In this document: positions 8,934 through 17,251 of the stretch, piece after piece
How the letters are laid out: every line of letters starts with the position of its first letter
How positions within the stretch are numbered: the stretch's first letter is position 1
Origin: Gammaproteobacteria bacterium
Lineage (GTDB): Bacteria; Gemmatimonadota; Gemmatimonadetes; Longimicrobiales; Gaopeijiaceae
Assembly (NCBI GenBank): GCA_028819075.1
Contig: JAPPMM010000040.1
Location: 1-64,000 of the forward strand
Direction of reading: 5' to 3'
DNA length: 64,000 nt
Translations under genes and position numbers: made by a program
The notes under the pieces: model-generated
The model's database searches: none
Told to the model about the DNA's origin: nothing
What the model saw: the letters and a program-made list of their open reading frames with translations, nothing else

Positions 8934-9899
8934 TCAGGGCGACCCCGCGGCCCGTCCGGGCGGGGGCGTGATGGGGAACTCAATGACGCCCTCGACGATC
9001 CCGCGTGCGACCAGGTCGGGCTGTGACACGATGACTTCGCGGTCGGCGGCACTGGTGAGGAAGCCGGTTTCGATGATCACCGCGATGGTCATGGGATGCA
9101 GGGCGTGTTCGTAGCGGCGGAAGTTGAAGGCGTAGTAGTTGCGCATGCGCCGGGTCACGGTCGGGAGGCGCCTGATGCCGGTCACCTCGCCGTATTTCCG
9201 GTTGAGCAGGTCGACGAAGTCGGAGGCGCGGCCGGTGGCGTCGCGGCTTGGGGCCGCCACCCGGTAGCCGGTCGTGCCGGGGTCGTTGCTCGCGTCGGCA
9301 TGGATGGCGATGAAGAGGTGGGCGCGATAGTCGGGGGGCACCACGGCGGGAAGGATGTCGACCATGTAGCCCAGTTCTTCCAGCATGGCGCCGGCGTGGC
9401 GCGCGATCTCGAGGTTGACCTCCCACTCGGCCAGCCCGTTCCAGTTGGCCCCGTTGCGCCGCAGTCCCGACAGCTCGCGGGGAGCCTCATCGGTTCGCCA
9501 GTGACCGACCTGCAGGGCGATCCGCACCGGGCCGTCGGGGGCGCGCCACTCCTCCGGGGTGGGAATGGGGCCGGGATAGCGGTTGTAGTTCCGCCAGCGG
9601 CGCCAGCGGCGGGGAGCTTCCTGGGGCGGGACCTCTTGGGCTTCCTGCACGATCGGGGACGTCGAGACCGCGGCGGTCGGCGGGATGGCCGCGGGTGCGT
9701 TGCTGGCCGCCGGCCCGTTCGGAGCCGCGCCGGCCGGGGCCGCAGCCTCCGTCTCCGGGGTTGGCGCGGTGACCTCGTGGGTCGGCTCGACCCGGTCCGC
9801 AGCAGCCGCTCCCGCAGCCGCGGCCTCGCCCCCGAAGAACATTCTCGTCAACACGATCAGCGCGAACATCCCGACACCCACCAACCCGATCTTCTTCAC
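8934..9899 (-). CDS. N-acetylmuramoyl-L-alanine amidase, Amidase_3 family
   Basis: Protein of 321 residues. I chose GTG 9899 because GGGAGGAGG precedes it by about eight bases and because the chain then opens with a membrane anchor (VKKIGLVGVGMFALIVLTRMF). The start overlaps the egtD stop as GTGA, indicating translational coupling. An Ala/Pro-rich linker covers residues 25-100. The catalytic domain begins near IALQVGHW and has the zinc ligands expected for Amidase_3: His in VGHW, Glu in EWEVN, His in IAIHADAS, and the catalytic Glu in IIETGF. It should cleave the amide between MurNAc and the stem peptide in the periplasm. Its place behind the egt genes is unusual. Confidence 0.85.
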   Translation of the reverse strand: MKKIGLVGVGMFALIVLTRMFFGGEAAAAGAAAADRVEPTHEVTAPTPETEAAAPAGAAPNGPAASNAPAAIPPTAAVSTSPIVQEAQEVPPQEAPRRWRRWRNYNRYPGPIPTPEEWRAPDGPVRIALQVGHWRTDEAPRELSGLRRNGANWNGLAEWEVNLEIARHAGAMLEELGYMVDILPAVVPPDYRAHLFIAIHADASNDPGTTGYRVAAPSRDATGRASDFVDLLNRKYGEVTGIRRLPTVTRRMRNYYAFNFRRYEHALHPMTIAVIIETGFLTSAADREVIVSQPDLVARGIVEGVIEFPITPPPGRAAGSP

Positions 9900-10861
9900 G
9901 GAGAGCCTCCTCCCGAGGTCACGGCGCCCAGCGCCAGCGCGAATCGACACCCTTCGTCCGTCCACCAGCGCACCATCTCGAGACCCGCCTGCCGCAGCAG
10001 CGAACTGACCGCCGCCCGGTCGTACTTGCAACTGATCTCGGTGCGCAGCGTCTCACCTTCCCGAAAGCATATCACCGGACCGCCGGGCAAGGCCACCGCA
10101 TGCGCCGAGAGGGCCTCCAAGTGCATCTCGATGCGCGTATTGCCGGCATCATACCAGGCGCGGTGGCGAAAGCGCGAAGGGTCGAAATCGGTGCCGAAAC
10201 GGGCGTTGAGCACCCGCAGCAGATTGCGGTTGAACTCCACGGTCACTCCCGCGGCGTCGTTGTACGCCGCCTCGAGCGACTCGAGCGACTTGCCGGGGCC
10301 CGGCTGGAGATCCGCGCCCAGCAGGAACACGTCCCCGTCGCGCATCCCCGAACTCAACCCGGCGATCATGCGCACCGCCTCCTCATGGGTGAAGTTGCCG
10401 ATCGTGCTTCCCAGAAGCGCGTAGATGCAGGGCGCCGGCGGCCGAACCGCAGGCCGGAGGCCACGCGTCATGTCCGCCACCTCCGGGCACACCTTCAGCG
10501 TGGGGTATTCGTCGCGGAGCCCGCGCGCCGTGTCGAACAGGAAATCCTCGCTGACATCGACCGGAATGTAGACGGCGGCCCTTCCCCCCTCTGTCATCGC
10601 GCTGAGCAGGATCCGGGTCTTGCGCGCGCTCCCGGCTCCGAACTCGACCAGCGCGCGCGGTTGCACCTCCTCGACGAGTGCTGGCGCGATGCGCGTCAGA
10701 ATCCGCCGTTCGGCGCGGGTGAGATAGTACTCGGGAAGCCGGGTGATGGCCTCGAAGAGCGCCGAGCCGCGCTCGTCGTAGAAGTAGCGCGACGAGACGG
10801 TCTTCGGCGTGCGCGCCAGACCGCGCGCCAGCTCGTCTAGCTCTTCGCGTCGCTCGCGCAC
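9896..10861 (-). CDS. egtD: L-histidine N-alpha-methyltransferase (ergothioneine synthesis)
   Basis: EgtD uses three SAM molecules to turn histidine into hercynine. The frame could begin at 11059, but that leader overlaps EgtB and is unlike the family. GTG 10861 gives 321 residues, the usual EgtD length, and overlaps the egtB stop by 25 bases. Visible features are SSRYFYDERGSALFE near the N-terminus, the SAM motif VEFGAGSARKTR, VDVSEDFL, and GSTIGNFTHEEA followed by LGADLQPG. A C-terminal IRTEISCKY block, YDAGNTRIEM and WWTDEGCRFALALG are also typical. It forms one transcription unit with egtB upstream and the amidase downstream. Confidence 0.93.
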   Translation of the reverse strand: MRERREELDELARGLARTPKTVSSRYFYDERGSALFEAITRLPEYYLTRAERRILTRIAPALVEEVQPRALVEFGAGSARKTRILLSAMTEGGRAAVYIPVDVSEDFLFDTARGLRDEYPTLKVCPEVADMTRGLRPAVRPPAPCIYALLGSTIGNFTHEEAVRMIAGLSSGMRDGDVFLLGADLQPGPGKSLESLEAAYNDAAGVTVEFNRNLLRVLNARFGTDFDPSRFRHRAWYDAGNTRIEMHLEALSAHAVALPGGPVICFREGETLRTEISCKYDRAAVSSLLRQAGLEMVRWWTDEGCRFALALGAVTSGGGSP

Positions 10862-12228
10862 CTGAACCCCGAGAAGATCTGCCGGCGCTGGGGGAAGTCC
10901 CAGTTGCGGAAGGTGTTCCGGATGGCACCCGGGCGGGTGGCCCAGGACCCGCCGCGCAGCACCCGGTATTCGTCCCCGAAGAAGACCTCCGAGTATTCCG
11001 GGTACGGGAAGGCCTGGAATCCCGGATAGGGAAGGAAGCGGGACGCAGTCCATTCCCATACGTCGCCGATCATTCCGTAGCAGCCGAGCGGCGAGACGTT
11101 GCCGGGATGGCTCCCCGGCCGGGCCGGTCCGGAGCGGACGGCGTCCAGGTTGGCGTGCGTTGGCGTGGCGGGTTCATCGCCCCAGGGGTAGAGAACGGCG
11201 CGCTCGCGGACCGGATCCCAGCTCGCGGCAACCTCCCACTCGGCTTCGGTGGGCAGGCGCTTCCCGGCCCGGCGCGCGAACGCGTCGGCCTCGTACCAGG
11301 AGACATGGCAGACCGGAAGTGCGGGGTCGACAGGCACTTCGCTGCCCATCGCGCGGGTCCACCACACGCCGTCCCGCCGGAACCAGAAGAGAGGGGCTTC
11401 CGCACGCTCCCGGGCGCGCCACGCGAGCCCGGCCTTGCTCCAGTGCCCGTCGGTCCGGTAGCCGCCCGCCGCGATGAAGTCCATGAAGGCGGCGTTGTCG
11501 ACGGGATGGCGGTCGATGCGGAAGGGTTCCACCCGCAGGCGGGTGCGCGGGCGCTCGTTGTCGTAGGCCTGCGACCGGTCGTCGGTGCCGACGAAGACAT
11601 CGCCGCCCGGGAAATGGACCATGTCGCCGGTCCGCGGCTCATTCACCTGCCCCATCCCACACCGATTCTCTCCCAGTCCCGCATACGGCTTTCCTCCGAT
11701 TCCCGCATACGGCTTTCCTCCGATTCCCGCATACGGCTTTCCTCCGATTCCCGCATACGGCTCCCCCTCCATCAACTGCAGCGTCTGCAGGATGGTCTCG
11801 TTGTGCTGGTACTCGTGCTGCAGCACCATGTTGAAGACGTAGGCCCCGCGGAGGAGCGGGGTATCGGCGCGCGGGCCGATCCTGTCCATCCTTTGGAGCA
11901 CCGCGCGGCGCACGTCGGCCAGGTAGGCGAGGCAGGTGGCCCGGTCCGGGAGCGGCAGCCGGTCGCGCGTGGCGCGCGGATGGCGGAACGCGTCGTAGAT
12001 GCCGCGCAGCCCCTCGGCCCCGGAGCCGGTGCCGTCGATGTTCTCGAGCAGCCACACCTCCTCGAAGTGCGCGATGTGGCCCAGATCCCAGACGATGGGC
12101 GACATGAGCGGATCGTGCTGCCGCGTCACGTCGGAGTCGCTCAACGGAGCAACCAGTTCGAGGGTACGGTTACGGGCTTCGCACAGACGATCGCGCAGCA
12201 GCCCAAGCCGGAGGGCGGGGGCCGTCAT
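10837..12228 (-). CDS. egtB: Hercynine oxygenase / sulfoxide synthase (ergothioneine synthesis)
   Basis: EgtB is the iron-dependent enzyme joining hercynine to a thiol donor (cysteine or gamma-glutamylcysteine) as a sulfoxide. This 463-residue protein has the N-terminal DinB-like domain with WDLGHIAHFEE and the HxxxHxE iron site HEYQHNE, then a formylglycine-generating-enzyme-like domain (VHFPGGDVFVGTDD, LPTEAEWEVAA, GDVWEWTASRF, VLRGGSWATR). Between the domains, near residues 156-184, the peptide GGKPYAGI is repeated, which is not a general family feature. ATG 12228 starts the operon. No egtC, egtE or egtA is in this window, so the thiol donor and the lyase step stay open. Confidence 0.93.
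   Translation of the reverse strand: MTAPALRLGLLRDRLCEARNRTLELVAPLSDSDVTRQHDPLMSPIVWDLGHIAHFEEVWLLENIDGTGSGAEGLRGIYDAFRHPRATRDRLPLPDRATCLAYLADVRRAVLQRMDRIGPRADTPLLRGAYVFNMVLQHEYQHNETILQTLQLMEGEPYAGIGGKPYAGIGGKPYAGIGGKPYAGLGENRCGMGQVNEPRTGDMVHFPGGDVFVGTDDRSQAYDNERPRTRLRVEPFRIDRHPVDNAAFMDFIAAGGYRTDGHWSKAGLAWRARERAEAPLFWFRRDGVWWTRAMGSEVPVDPALPVCHVSWYEADAFARRAGKRLPTEAEWEVAASWDPVRERAVLYPWGDEPATPTHANLDAVRSGPARPGSHPGNVSPLGCYGMIGDVWEWTASRFLPYPGFQAFPYPEYSEVFFGDEYRVLRGGSWATRPGAIRNTFRNWDFPQRRQIFSGFRCASDAKS
11678..11762. repeat. 24-bp in-frame tandem repeat inside egtB
   Basis: The unit CCCGCATACGGCTTTCCTCC plus GATT occurs three times without a mismatch (11678-11701, 11702-11725, 11726-11749), followed by 13 bases of a fourth copy. 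On the coding strand each unit adds eight residues (PYAGIGGK) to the linker between the two EgtB domains, so copy number changes would leave the frame open. Confidence 0.95.
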
Positions 12229-12442
12229 TGTCCGGGACCTCGCTTCCCGGCTACCATGGAGCGCCCGTGCCGGAGAGGATGCGCGGAATGGGATGCAACC
12301 CCTTTGATGGATTCGACTCCTTGCGTCCGTCGTTGAGACAACGCCCAGATGGTCCTGGAGAGTGCCGAACCATAAGGTGCGGCTGCGGGACGCGAATGCA
12401 AGCCGGTGCCGGACGTAGTCCTGATCCTGCGGGCGTCGGCGC

Positions 12443-13204
12443 GTGACCGAGGGACGTCCAGCCGCGCACTCCGACGAGCCAGCCCTGCGCGCTCACGAAG
12501 TCGTGAAACGCTATGGCACCACAATCGCGCTCGATCGGGTTTCGCTGGATGTGGCGCAGGGATCGTGCGTCGCGCTTGTGGGTGAGAGCGGTTCCGGGAA
12601 GACGACGCTGCTCCGCTGCTTCAACGCAATGGTCAGACCGGACGCGGGTTCCGTGGATGTCGGTGGTCGACCCGTCGCGTCCTTCGATCCGGTGGCTCTG
12701 CGCCGGGGCATCGGCTACGTGCAACAGGAGGGCGGGTTGTTGCCGCACTGGTCGGTGCTCCGCAATGTGGCGCTGGTCCCCTGGCTGCGAGCGGAAGAGG
12801 ATGCCGGGGAACGGGCCCGCGCGGCGCTGGATCGGGTGGGGTTGCCCCCGTCGCGCTTCGGCGACCGCTGGCCCCGGGACCTCTCGGGAGGCCAGCGCCA
12901 GCGCGTGGCGATCGCGCGGGCGCTGGCGGGCAGCCCGGAGATCATCCTGCTGGACGAGCCCTTCGGCGCCCTGGACGCCATCACGCGCAGCGAACTGCGG
13001 CGGAGCTTCCACAACCTGCGCGCGGGGATGGGGGTAACGTCGCTCCTGGTCACCCACGACCTCCACGAAGCCGTGGAACTGGCGGATGAGATCGCGGTCA
13101 TGAAGGGCGGCGCCCTCATGCAGGTGGGACGGCCGGAGGAATTGCTGAGCGCGCCGGCGCATGGCTACGTGGAAGAGCTGCTCAAGCGGGCGGGAGTCGG
13201 GTGA
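12443..13204 (+). CDS. ABC transporter ATPase, OpuC/quaternary-amine type
   Basis: Protein of 253 residues, GTG start at 12443. Walker A is GESGSGKTT, the Q-loop lies in YVQQEGGLLPHW, the signature is LSGGQRQRVAIARAL, Walker B is IILLDEPFGALD, and the switch His is in LVTHDLHEA. The closest type by eye is the ATPase of glycine betaine/choline/carnitine importers, but it lacks the C-terminal CBS pair of OpuCA and ProV. Its last codons overlap the next gene (GTGA at 13201-13204), so the two are coupled. It is divergent from egtB across 214 bp, suggesting shared regulation with ergothioneine synthesis. Confidence 0.9.
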   Translation: MTEGRPAAHSDEPALRAHEVVKRYGTTIALDRVSLDVAQGSCVALVGESGSGKTTLLRCFNAMVRPDAGSVDVGGRPVASFDPVALRRGIGYVQQEGGLLPHWSVLRNVALVPWLRAEEDAGERARAALDRVGLPPSRFGDRWPRDLSGGQRQRVAIARALAGSPEIILLDEPFGALDAITRSELRRSFHNLRAGMGVTSLLVTHDLHEAVELADEIAVMKGGALMQVGRPEELLSAPAHGYVEELLKRAGVG

Positions 13205-14952
13205 GCATGGGACGCGTGATGCTGCTGTTGGTCGTGGTCGCTCTACTCGGGGGAGCCCTGGCCACGCGGCCGAGCCCCGCATCACACGCCCGCCAGCCCC
13301 CGGCACTGGCCGGCAATCCCACGGCATTTGCCAGCAAGGCGGCGCCCGTCAGCCAGCCCGCGCTACAGACGCGGGCCGCCCAATCCTCCCAGGACGAGGG
13401 CACGCCCGTCATCATCGCCTCCAAGCCCTTCGCCGAGTCCTACATCCTGGCCGAGATCTTCGCTCAGCTCCTGGAGGCCCGCGGCATCGCCGTCGATCGG
13501 CGCTTCGGCCTCGGGGCTACTGAAATCGCCTTCGGAGCGCTGCGCGAGGGCGCCATCGACATCTATCCCGAGTACACGGGCACAGCCCTCGCGGCCATCC
13601 TCGGAGAGGAAATGCAGGCCGATGCCGAAGCCGTCTATCGTCATGTGGCGGGCTCCTTTCGCGAGCGATGGGACGCGCGCTGGCTCGCGCCGCTCGGATT
13701 CGAGAACACCTATGCCATCGCCGTGCGCCGCGAGACCGCGGAGGAATTGGGGCTCGCCACGCTGAGCGATCTGGCGCGCGAGGCCGGCGGGCTCCGCGCG
13801 GGCTTCACGCCGGACTTCATCGGGCGCTCCGATGGGCTTCCGGGACTCCGCGCCGCCTATGGCTTCGAGGCGGCCGAGGTCCTGCCGCTGCTGCAGGCGG
13901 TCAAGTACGAGGCGCTGGTCGAGTCCGGGGTCGACGTCATCGACGGGTACTCGACGGATGGGTTGATCGCGCGCTACGACCTCGTGGTCCTCGAGGACGA
14001 CCGTAGTTTCTTCCCACCCTACGAGGCCGCCGGGCTCGTCAACGGGGATTTCTGGCGCCGGCGACCGGACGCGATCGCCGCGTTGAGCGAACTCTCCGGC
14101 CTGCTCGACGAGGAGCGCGTGCGCGAGTGGAACCGACGCGCCGAATCGGACGGTGACCCCGTGGCCGAAATCGCCCGTGATGCCCTGGCGGAGCTGGGGC
14201 TGGTGGTCCCGGATGCGGAAGAAGCCGTGGAATCGGACCTGGCGGAATCGGCCCCGGCTCGGGAGTCGGAGCGGGAAGCAGCCACGGCCGCCGAGTCCGC
14301 CCGGAGCCCGGTCGTCGGCTTCGCGTCATACATGTGGCAGAATCGCACCGACATCCTGGGCCATGCGCGCCGCCACATCGTGCTGGTGATCATCTCCCTC
14401 GCGGCCGCCGCGCTGCTCGCCATTCCCGCGGGGTTGATGCTCGTGCGGGTCGCGGGAGGGGCGGAAGGCGTAATCCGCACCATCGGCCTGGTACAGACCA
14501 TCCCCAGCCTCGCCCTGCTCGCCTTCATGATCCCCGCGCTGGGGATCGGGGTCGTCCCGGCCGTGTTCGCCCTCTTCCTCTACTCCCTCTTCCCGATCTT
14601 GCGCAACACCTACACGGGCGTGCGCGACGCCAACCCGGCAGCGGTCGACGCTGCGCGCGCGCTGGGCATGACTCCCGCGCAACTGCTCAGGCACGTGCGC
14701 CTCCCGCTCGCGGCCCCGGTGATCATGGCCGGCCTCCGCACCGCGGCCGTGATCAACGTAGGCACCGCTACCATCGCCGCGTTCATCGGCGCCGGCGGAC
14801 TCGGCGACCCCATCGTGGCCGGGCTGGCCCTCTCGGACACGCGCATGATCCTGTCGGGCGCAATCCCCGCCGCCGCGCTCGCCCTCCTGGTCGACGGGGC
14901 CCTCGGTCTGGCGGAGAAGCGGGTGGCGCCGGGAGGGGTGACGGTGGAGTGA
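13201..14952 (+). CDS. ABC importer: substrate-binding domain fused to permease
   Basis: Protein of 583 residues; start GTG 13201, or ATG 13207 two codons later. A signal/anchor segment covers residues 4-22. Residues 60-345 are a type II binding protein of the OpuCC/OsmF kind: SKPFAESYILAEIFAQLLE, GATEIAFGALREGAIDIYPE, then DVIDGYSTDGLIARYDL. Residues 370-575 are a permease with about five membrane segments and the EAA loop (AARALGMTPAQLLRHVRLPL). Characterised fusions in this group, including OpuA and the ergothioneine importer EgtU, mostly carry the binding domain after the permease; here it comes first. Candidate substrates are betaines, including hercynine or ergothioneine given the neighbours. 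This is inference. Confidence 0.88.
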   Translation: MSMGRVMLLLVVVALLGGALATRPSPASHARQPPALAGNPTAFASKAAPVSQPALQTRAAQSSQDEGTPVIIASKPFAESYILAEIFAQLLEARGIAVDRRFGLGATEIAFGALREGAIDIYPEYTGTALAAILGEEMQADAEAVYRHVAGSFRERWDARWLAPLGFENTYAIAVRRETAEELGLATLSDLAREAGGLRAGFTPDFIGRSDGLPGLRAAYGFEAAEVLPLLQAVKYEALVESGVDVIDGYSTDGLIARYDLVVLEDDRSFFPPYEAAGLVNGDFWRRRPDAIAALSELSGLLDEERVREWNRRAESDGDPVAEIARDALAELGLVVPDAEEAVESDLAESAPARESEREAATAAESARSPVVGFASYMWQNRTDILGHARRHIVLVIISLAAAALLAIPAGLMLVRVAGGAEGVIRTIGLVQTIPSLALLAFMIPALGIGVVPAVFALFLYSLFPILRNTYTGVRDANPAAVDAARALGMTPAQLLRHVRLPLAAPVIMAGLRTAAVINVGTATIAAFIGAGGLGDPIVAGLALSDTRMILSGAIPAAALALLVDGALGLAEKRVAPGGVTVE

Positions 14953-14997
14953 GCGCGGGGGCGGCGCGGAAAGGGCGTCGGAGTTCACGGCAGACGT

Positions 14998-15054
14998 CAG
15001 CTTGCCGGTTTCCGGCAGGCGTCCCCATCGATAGCCCGGTGGTCCGCTCGGTGG
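14998..15054. repeat. Direct repeat copy 1 of 2
   Basis: The block beginning TCAGCTTGCCGGTTTCCGGC matches a second block 143 bases downstream (15141-15197) with scattered substitutions. Both continue into GGCGTCCCCA and end in GTGGTCCG-CTCGG or GTGGTCCGGTCGG. It is non-coding as far as I can see. Confidence 0.75.
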
Positions 15055-15140
15055 GTGAACGCCGGTTGGCGACGGGCGGTGGCTCGGGGACGGCCTGTCG
15101 CGACGCGTAAAAAGTTTCCGCGGAGATTTTCGGCACTCGA

Positions 15141-15197
15141 TCAGCTTGCTGGTTCCCGGCGGGCGTCCCCACCGCAAGCCGAGTGGTCCGGTCGGCG
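15141..15197. repeat. Direct repeat copy 2 of 2
   Basis: Begins TCAGCTTGCTGGTTCCCGGC and matches the block at 14998-15054. The spacing of 143 bases between copies includes an AAAAAGTTTCCGCGG stretch. The divergence suggests an old duplication. Confidence 0.75.
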
Positions 15198-15665
15198 TGG
15201 GACTACATCGTGCCGTGCGGTGACCGGCGTCGAACCGAGGACGCTCCGTTCACAGCTTCGCTTGAAACACGAACCTCGGTTCCAGCCTCCCTGGGACGCT
15301 CCGTTCGCAACTGTCGCCTTGGAGAGACGCTCCGTTCACAGTCTCGAAGACGGTCCGCTCGCGATTCCTTGAAGACCATCCCTCCCCGTGAAAGGAGTAC
15401 AAGCGGGAATGTCCCCAATTTACATCTGATAGTCCCATTTTACCATTGACGGATTCTGGAGCCACGAGTCGATACCATCCGAGATCCTCGCTGGGATAGT
15501 CGTCAGACGCGCTACAAAGGCCTCCGCAGGCGCCTGAGCCGCAATCTCCTCCGCAAATGATCCGGGGAGTCGACATTTGCTCTCTGAGGGCATCTGAGAG
15601 AGTCGAATATGCTCCCGTTATATTTATCCATGTGACGAGGGTATCCCCAATCAAGGAGCAATCCC

Positions 15666-17222
15666 GTGATCATGCCCGCAACGACCCGCGAAAACGACCC
15701 GTGGAAGCGCGAAGTGATTGTCGATGGAAGCAGTTCCACATCTTCCGCGGACGGGGCTTCGCCATCCGATGAGCACGATGAACTCCATCAGTTGGGTGAG
15801 CGCATCGCGGATCTTGCGGCGAGCATCAATGCCGCTGAAGGACGGATGATGGCGCTACTCGCCAACTTCGATCGCCGGGGCGGATGGAAGGACGACTTCG
15901 GGTCCTGTGCCGAGTGGCTTGCCTGGCGGACCGGCATCAAGATCGGGCCAGCGCGCGAGCGGGTTCGAGCTGCGCGGGCGTTGGAGGACCTTCCTCGTAC
16001 CGCGGAAGCGCTCAGAAGGGGCCGGCTATCGTATGCCAAGGTGCGCGCGATCACGCGCGTGGCAACGCCGGAGAGCGAATCGAAGCTGCTCGAGTTCGCG
16101 AGGACGGCATCGGCGGCGAGGCTTGAACAGAGGGTGCGGATGTGGAAACAGCTGTCGCGCGAGGGGGAATTGACGGCCGAGCAGGTGCGGCACCGCAACC
16201 GGGCTCTCTCGGTCTTCGTGGACGGAGACGGGATGTATGTCGTCAGGGGCCGGCTCGAGCCGGAGGTCGGGGCGGTCCTGAGGCGGGCTCTGGAAGCCGC
16301 GGGAGACGCGCTTTATCGGCGGGAGGAGCGTGTCGGGGAGGAAGTGCGGCAGGACGGACGCGCTGAGAGTCGGATGGGCACCGAGGCTTCAGCGCGCGAG
16401 GGAGCAAGGGCTTGGGATGCGGCTCCCACGCCAAAGCAGCGCCGGGCGGATGCCGCCGGGCTCGTGGCCGAGCGGGCGCTGGCGGCGGGGTTTGGTGAAG
16501 ACTCCGAAGAGGGTACGGATGAATCGGGTACGCGCGCGGAGCGGTATCAGGTCGTGATCCATACCGAAGCGGCGACGCTGGCCGAAGAGGGCGAGCCCGG
16601 CCGTTCGGACCTCGACGGCGTGCGCGTTGCCGCGGAAACTTCGAGGCGCATGGCGTGCGATGCAGCGGTCGTCGAGATGGTGCACGGCAAGCCTGAAGCG
16701 CTGCATGGCAAGCCTGAAGCGGTGCATGGGAAGACGCCGACGCCGGGTGACGTGGCAACCCGCGGACCGCGCGCAGGAGGACAGGTGCTCAGCGTCGGCC
16801 GAAAGACGCGCACGGTTCCGCCCCATATCCGCCGTGCCCTCGAAGAGCGTGACCGCGGCTGCCGCTTTCCGGGGTGCGCCAGCCGCTTCACCGACGCGCA
16901 TCACGTCAGGCACTGGGCTGATGGAGGCGAGACCAGGCTGAGCAATCTTCTGCTCCTTTGCCGGCGCCATCACAGGGCCGTCCACGAGGGGCGGGTGAGG
17001 GTATGCACGGACCGCGCCGGGCTGGCGCTGTTCTTCACGCGCAAAGGGCGAGCGATGGCGGATGCCCCGGAAGCGACCGGGATGATCGGGTCGGGCGCTC
17101 GAGCGAGCCTCCCGGCGGTTGCCTCGAGTCCGTTCTCCAACGGAGCCGCTCGGTATCGAGACTCCGATGTTCCCTGGGCGATCGAGGCCGCGGCGCGGGA
17201 GGCCGTGGAGGAGACGCTATAG
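15666..17222 (+). CDS. DUF222 (13E12-type) protein with HNH endonuclease domain
   Basis: Protein of 518 residues. GTG 15666 is preferred because AAGGAG lies seven bases before it; ATG 15672 is in frame but poorly spaced. Residues 35-230 match the DUF222 helical region (FDRRGGWKDDFGSCAEWLAW, LPRTAEALRRGRLSYAKVRAI). The C-terminal domain near 385-450 has CRFPGC, then DAHHVRHWADGG, LSNLLLLCRRHH and VHEGR, which is an intact HNH nuclease core with its zinc cysteines. The middle is low complexity and contains a 21-bp repeat. Such genes are common, often multicopy, in Actinobacteria and mobile DNA. With the repeat-rich region upstream it looks laterally acquired. The cellular role is unknown. Confidence 0.88.
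   Translation: MIMPATTRENDPWKREVIVDGSSSTSSADGASPSDEHDELHQLGERIADLAASINAAEGRMMALLANFDRRGGWKDDFGSCAEWLAWRTGIKIGPARERVRAARALEDLPRTAEALRRGRLSYAKVRAITRVATPESESKLLEFARTASAARLEQRVRMWKQLSREGELTAEQVRHRNRALSVFVDGDGMYVVRGRLEPEVGAVLRRALEAAGDALYRREERVGEEVRQDGRAESRMGTEASAREGARAWDAAPTPKQRRADAAGLVAERALAAGFGEDSEEGTDESGTRAERYQVVIHTEAATLAEEGEPGRSDLDGVRVAAETSRRMACDAAVVEMVHGKPEALHGKPEAVHGKTPTPGDVATRGPRAGGQVLSVGRKTRTVPPHIRRALEERDRGCRFPGCASRFTDAHHVRHWADGGETRLSNLLLLCRRHHRAVHEGRVRVCTDRAGLALFFTRKGRAMADAPEATGMIGSGARASLPAVASSPFSNGAARYRDSDVPWAIEAAAREAVEETL
16680..16733. repeat. 21-bp in-frame repeat in the HNH gene
   Basis: The unit GTGCACGGCAAGCCTGAAGCG (16680-16700) recurs with two changes at 16701-16721 and is followed by a partial third copy to 16733. 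It encodes HGKPEA repeats in the linker before the nuclease domain. Confidence 0.85.
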
Positions 17223-17251
17223 GGACGCGCTATAGGTCCGTAAAGGAAACC

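Larger units (their letters stand above)
14953..15665. other. 713-bp gene-free stretch rich in diverged repeats
   Basis: I find no credible gene here; the open frames are short and unlike proteins. The first half holds two diverged copies of a block of about 57 bp. Around 15240-15365 the motif GACGCTCCGTTCACAG or close variants occurs four times. At 15409-15450 a pair of GTCCC...TTTAC units lies head to tail. The last 70 bases are AT-rich (TATATTTATCC near 15620) and probably hold the promoter of the HNH gene. It looks like decayed accessory DNA. Confidence 0.6.

Noticed and set aside
15250-15654. 134-residue minus-strand frame in the repeat region
   Set aside because: It runs through the short repeats, has no family resemblance and no ribosome site.
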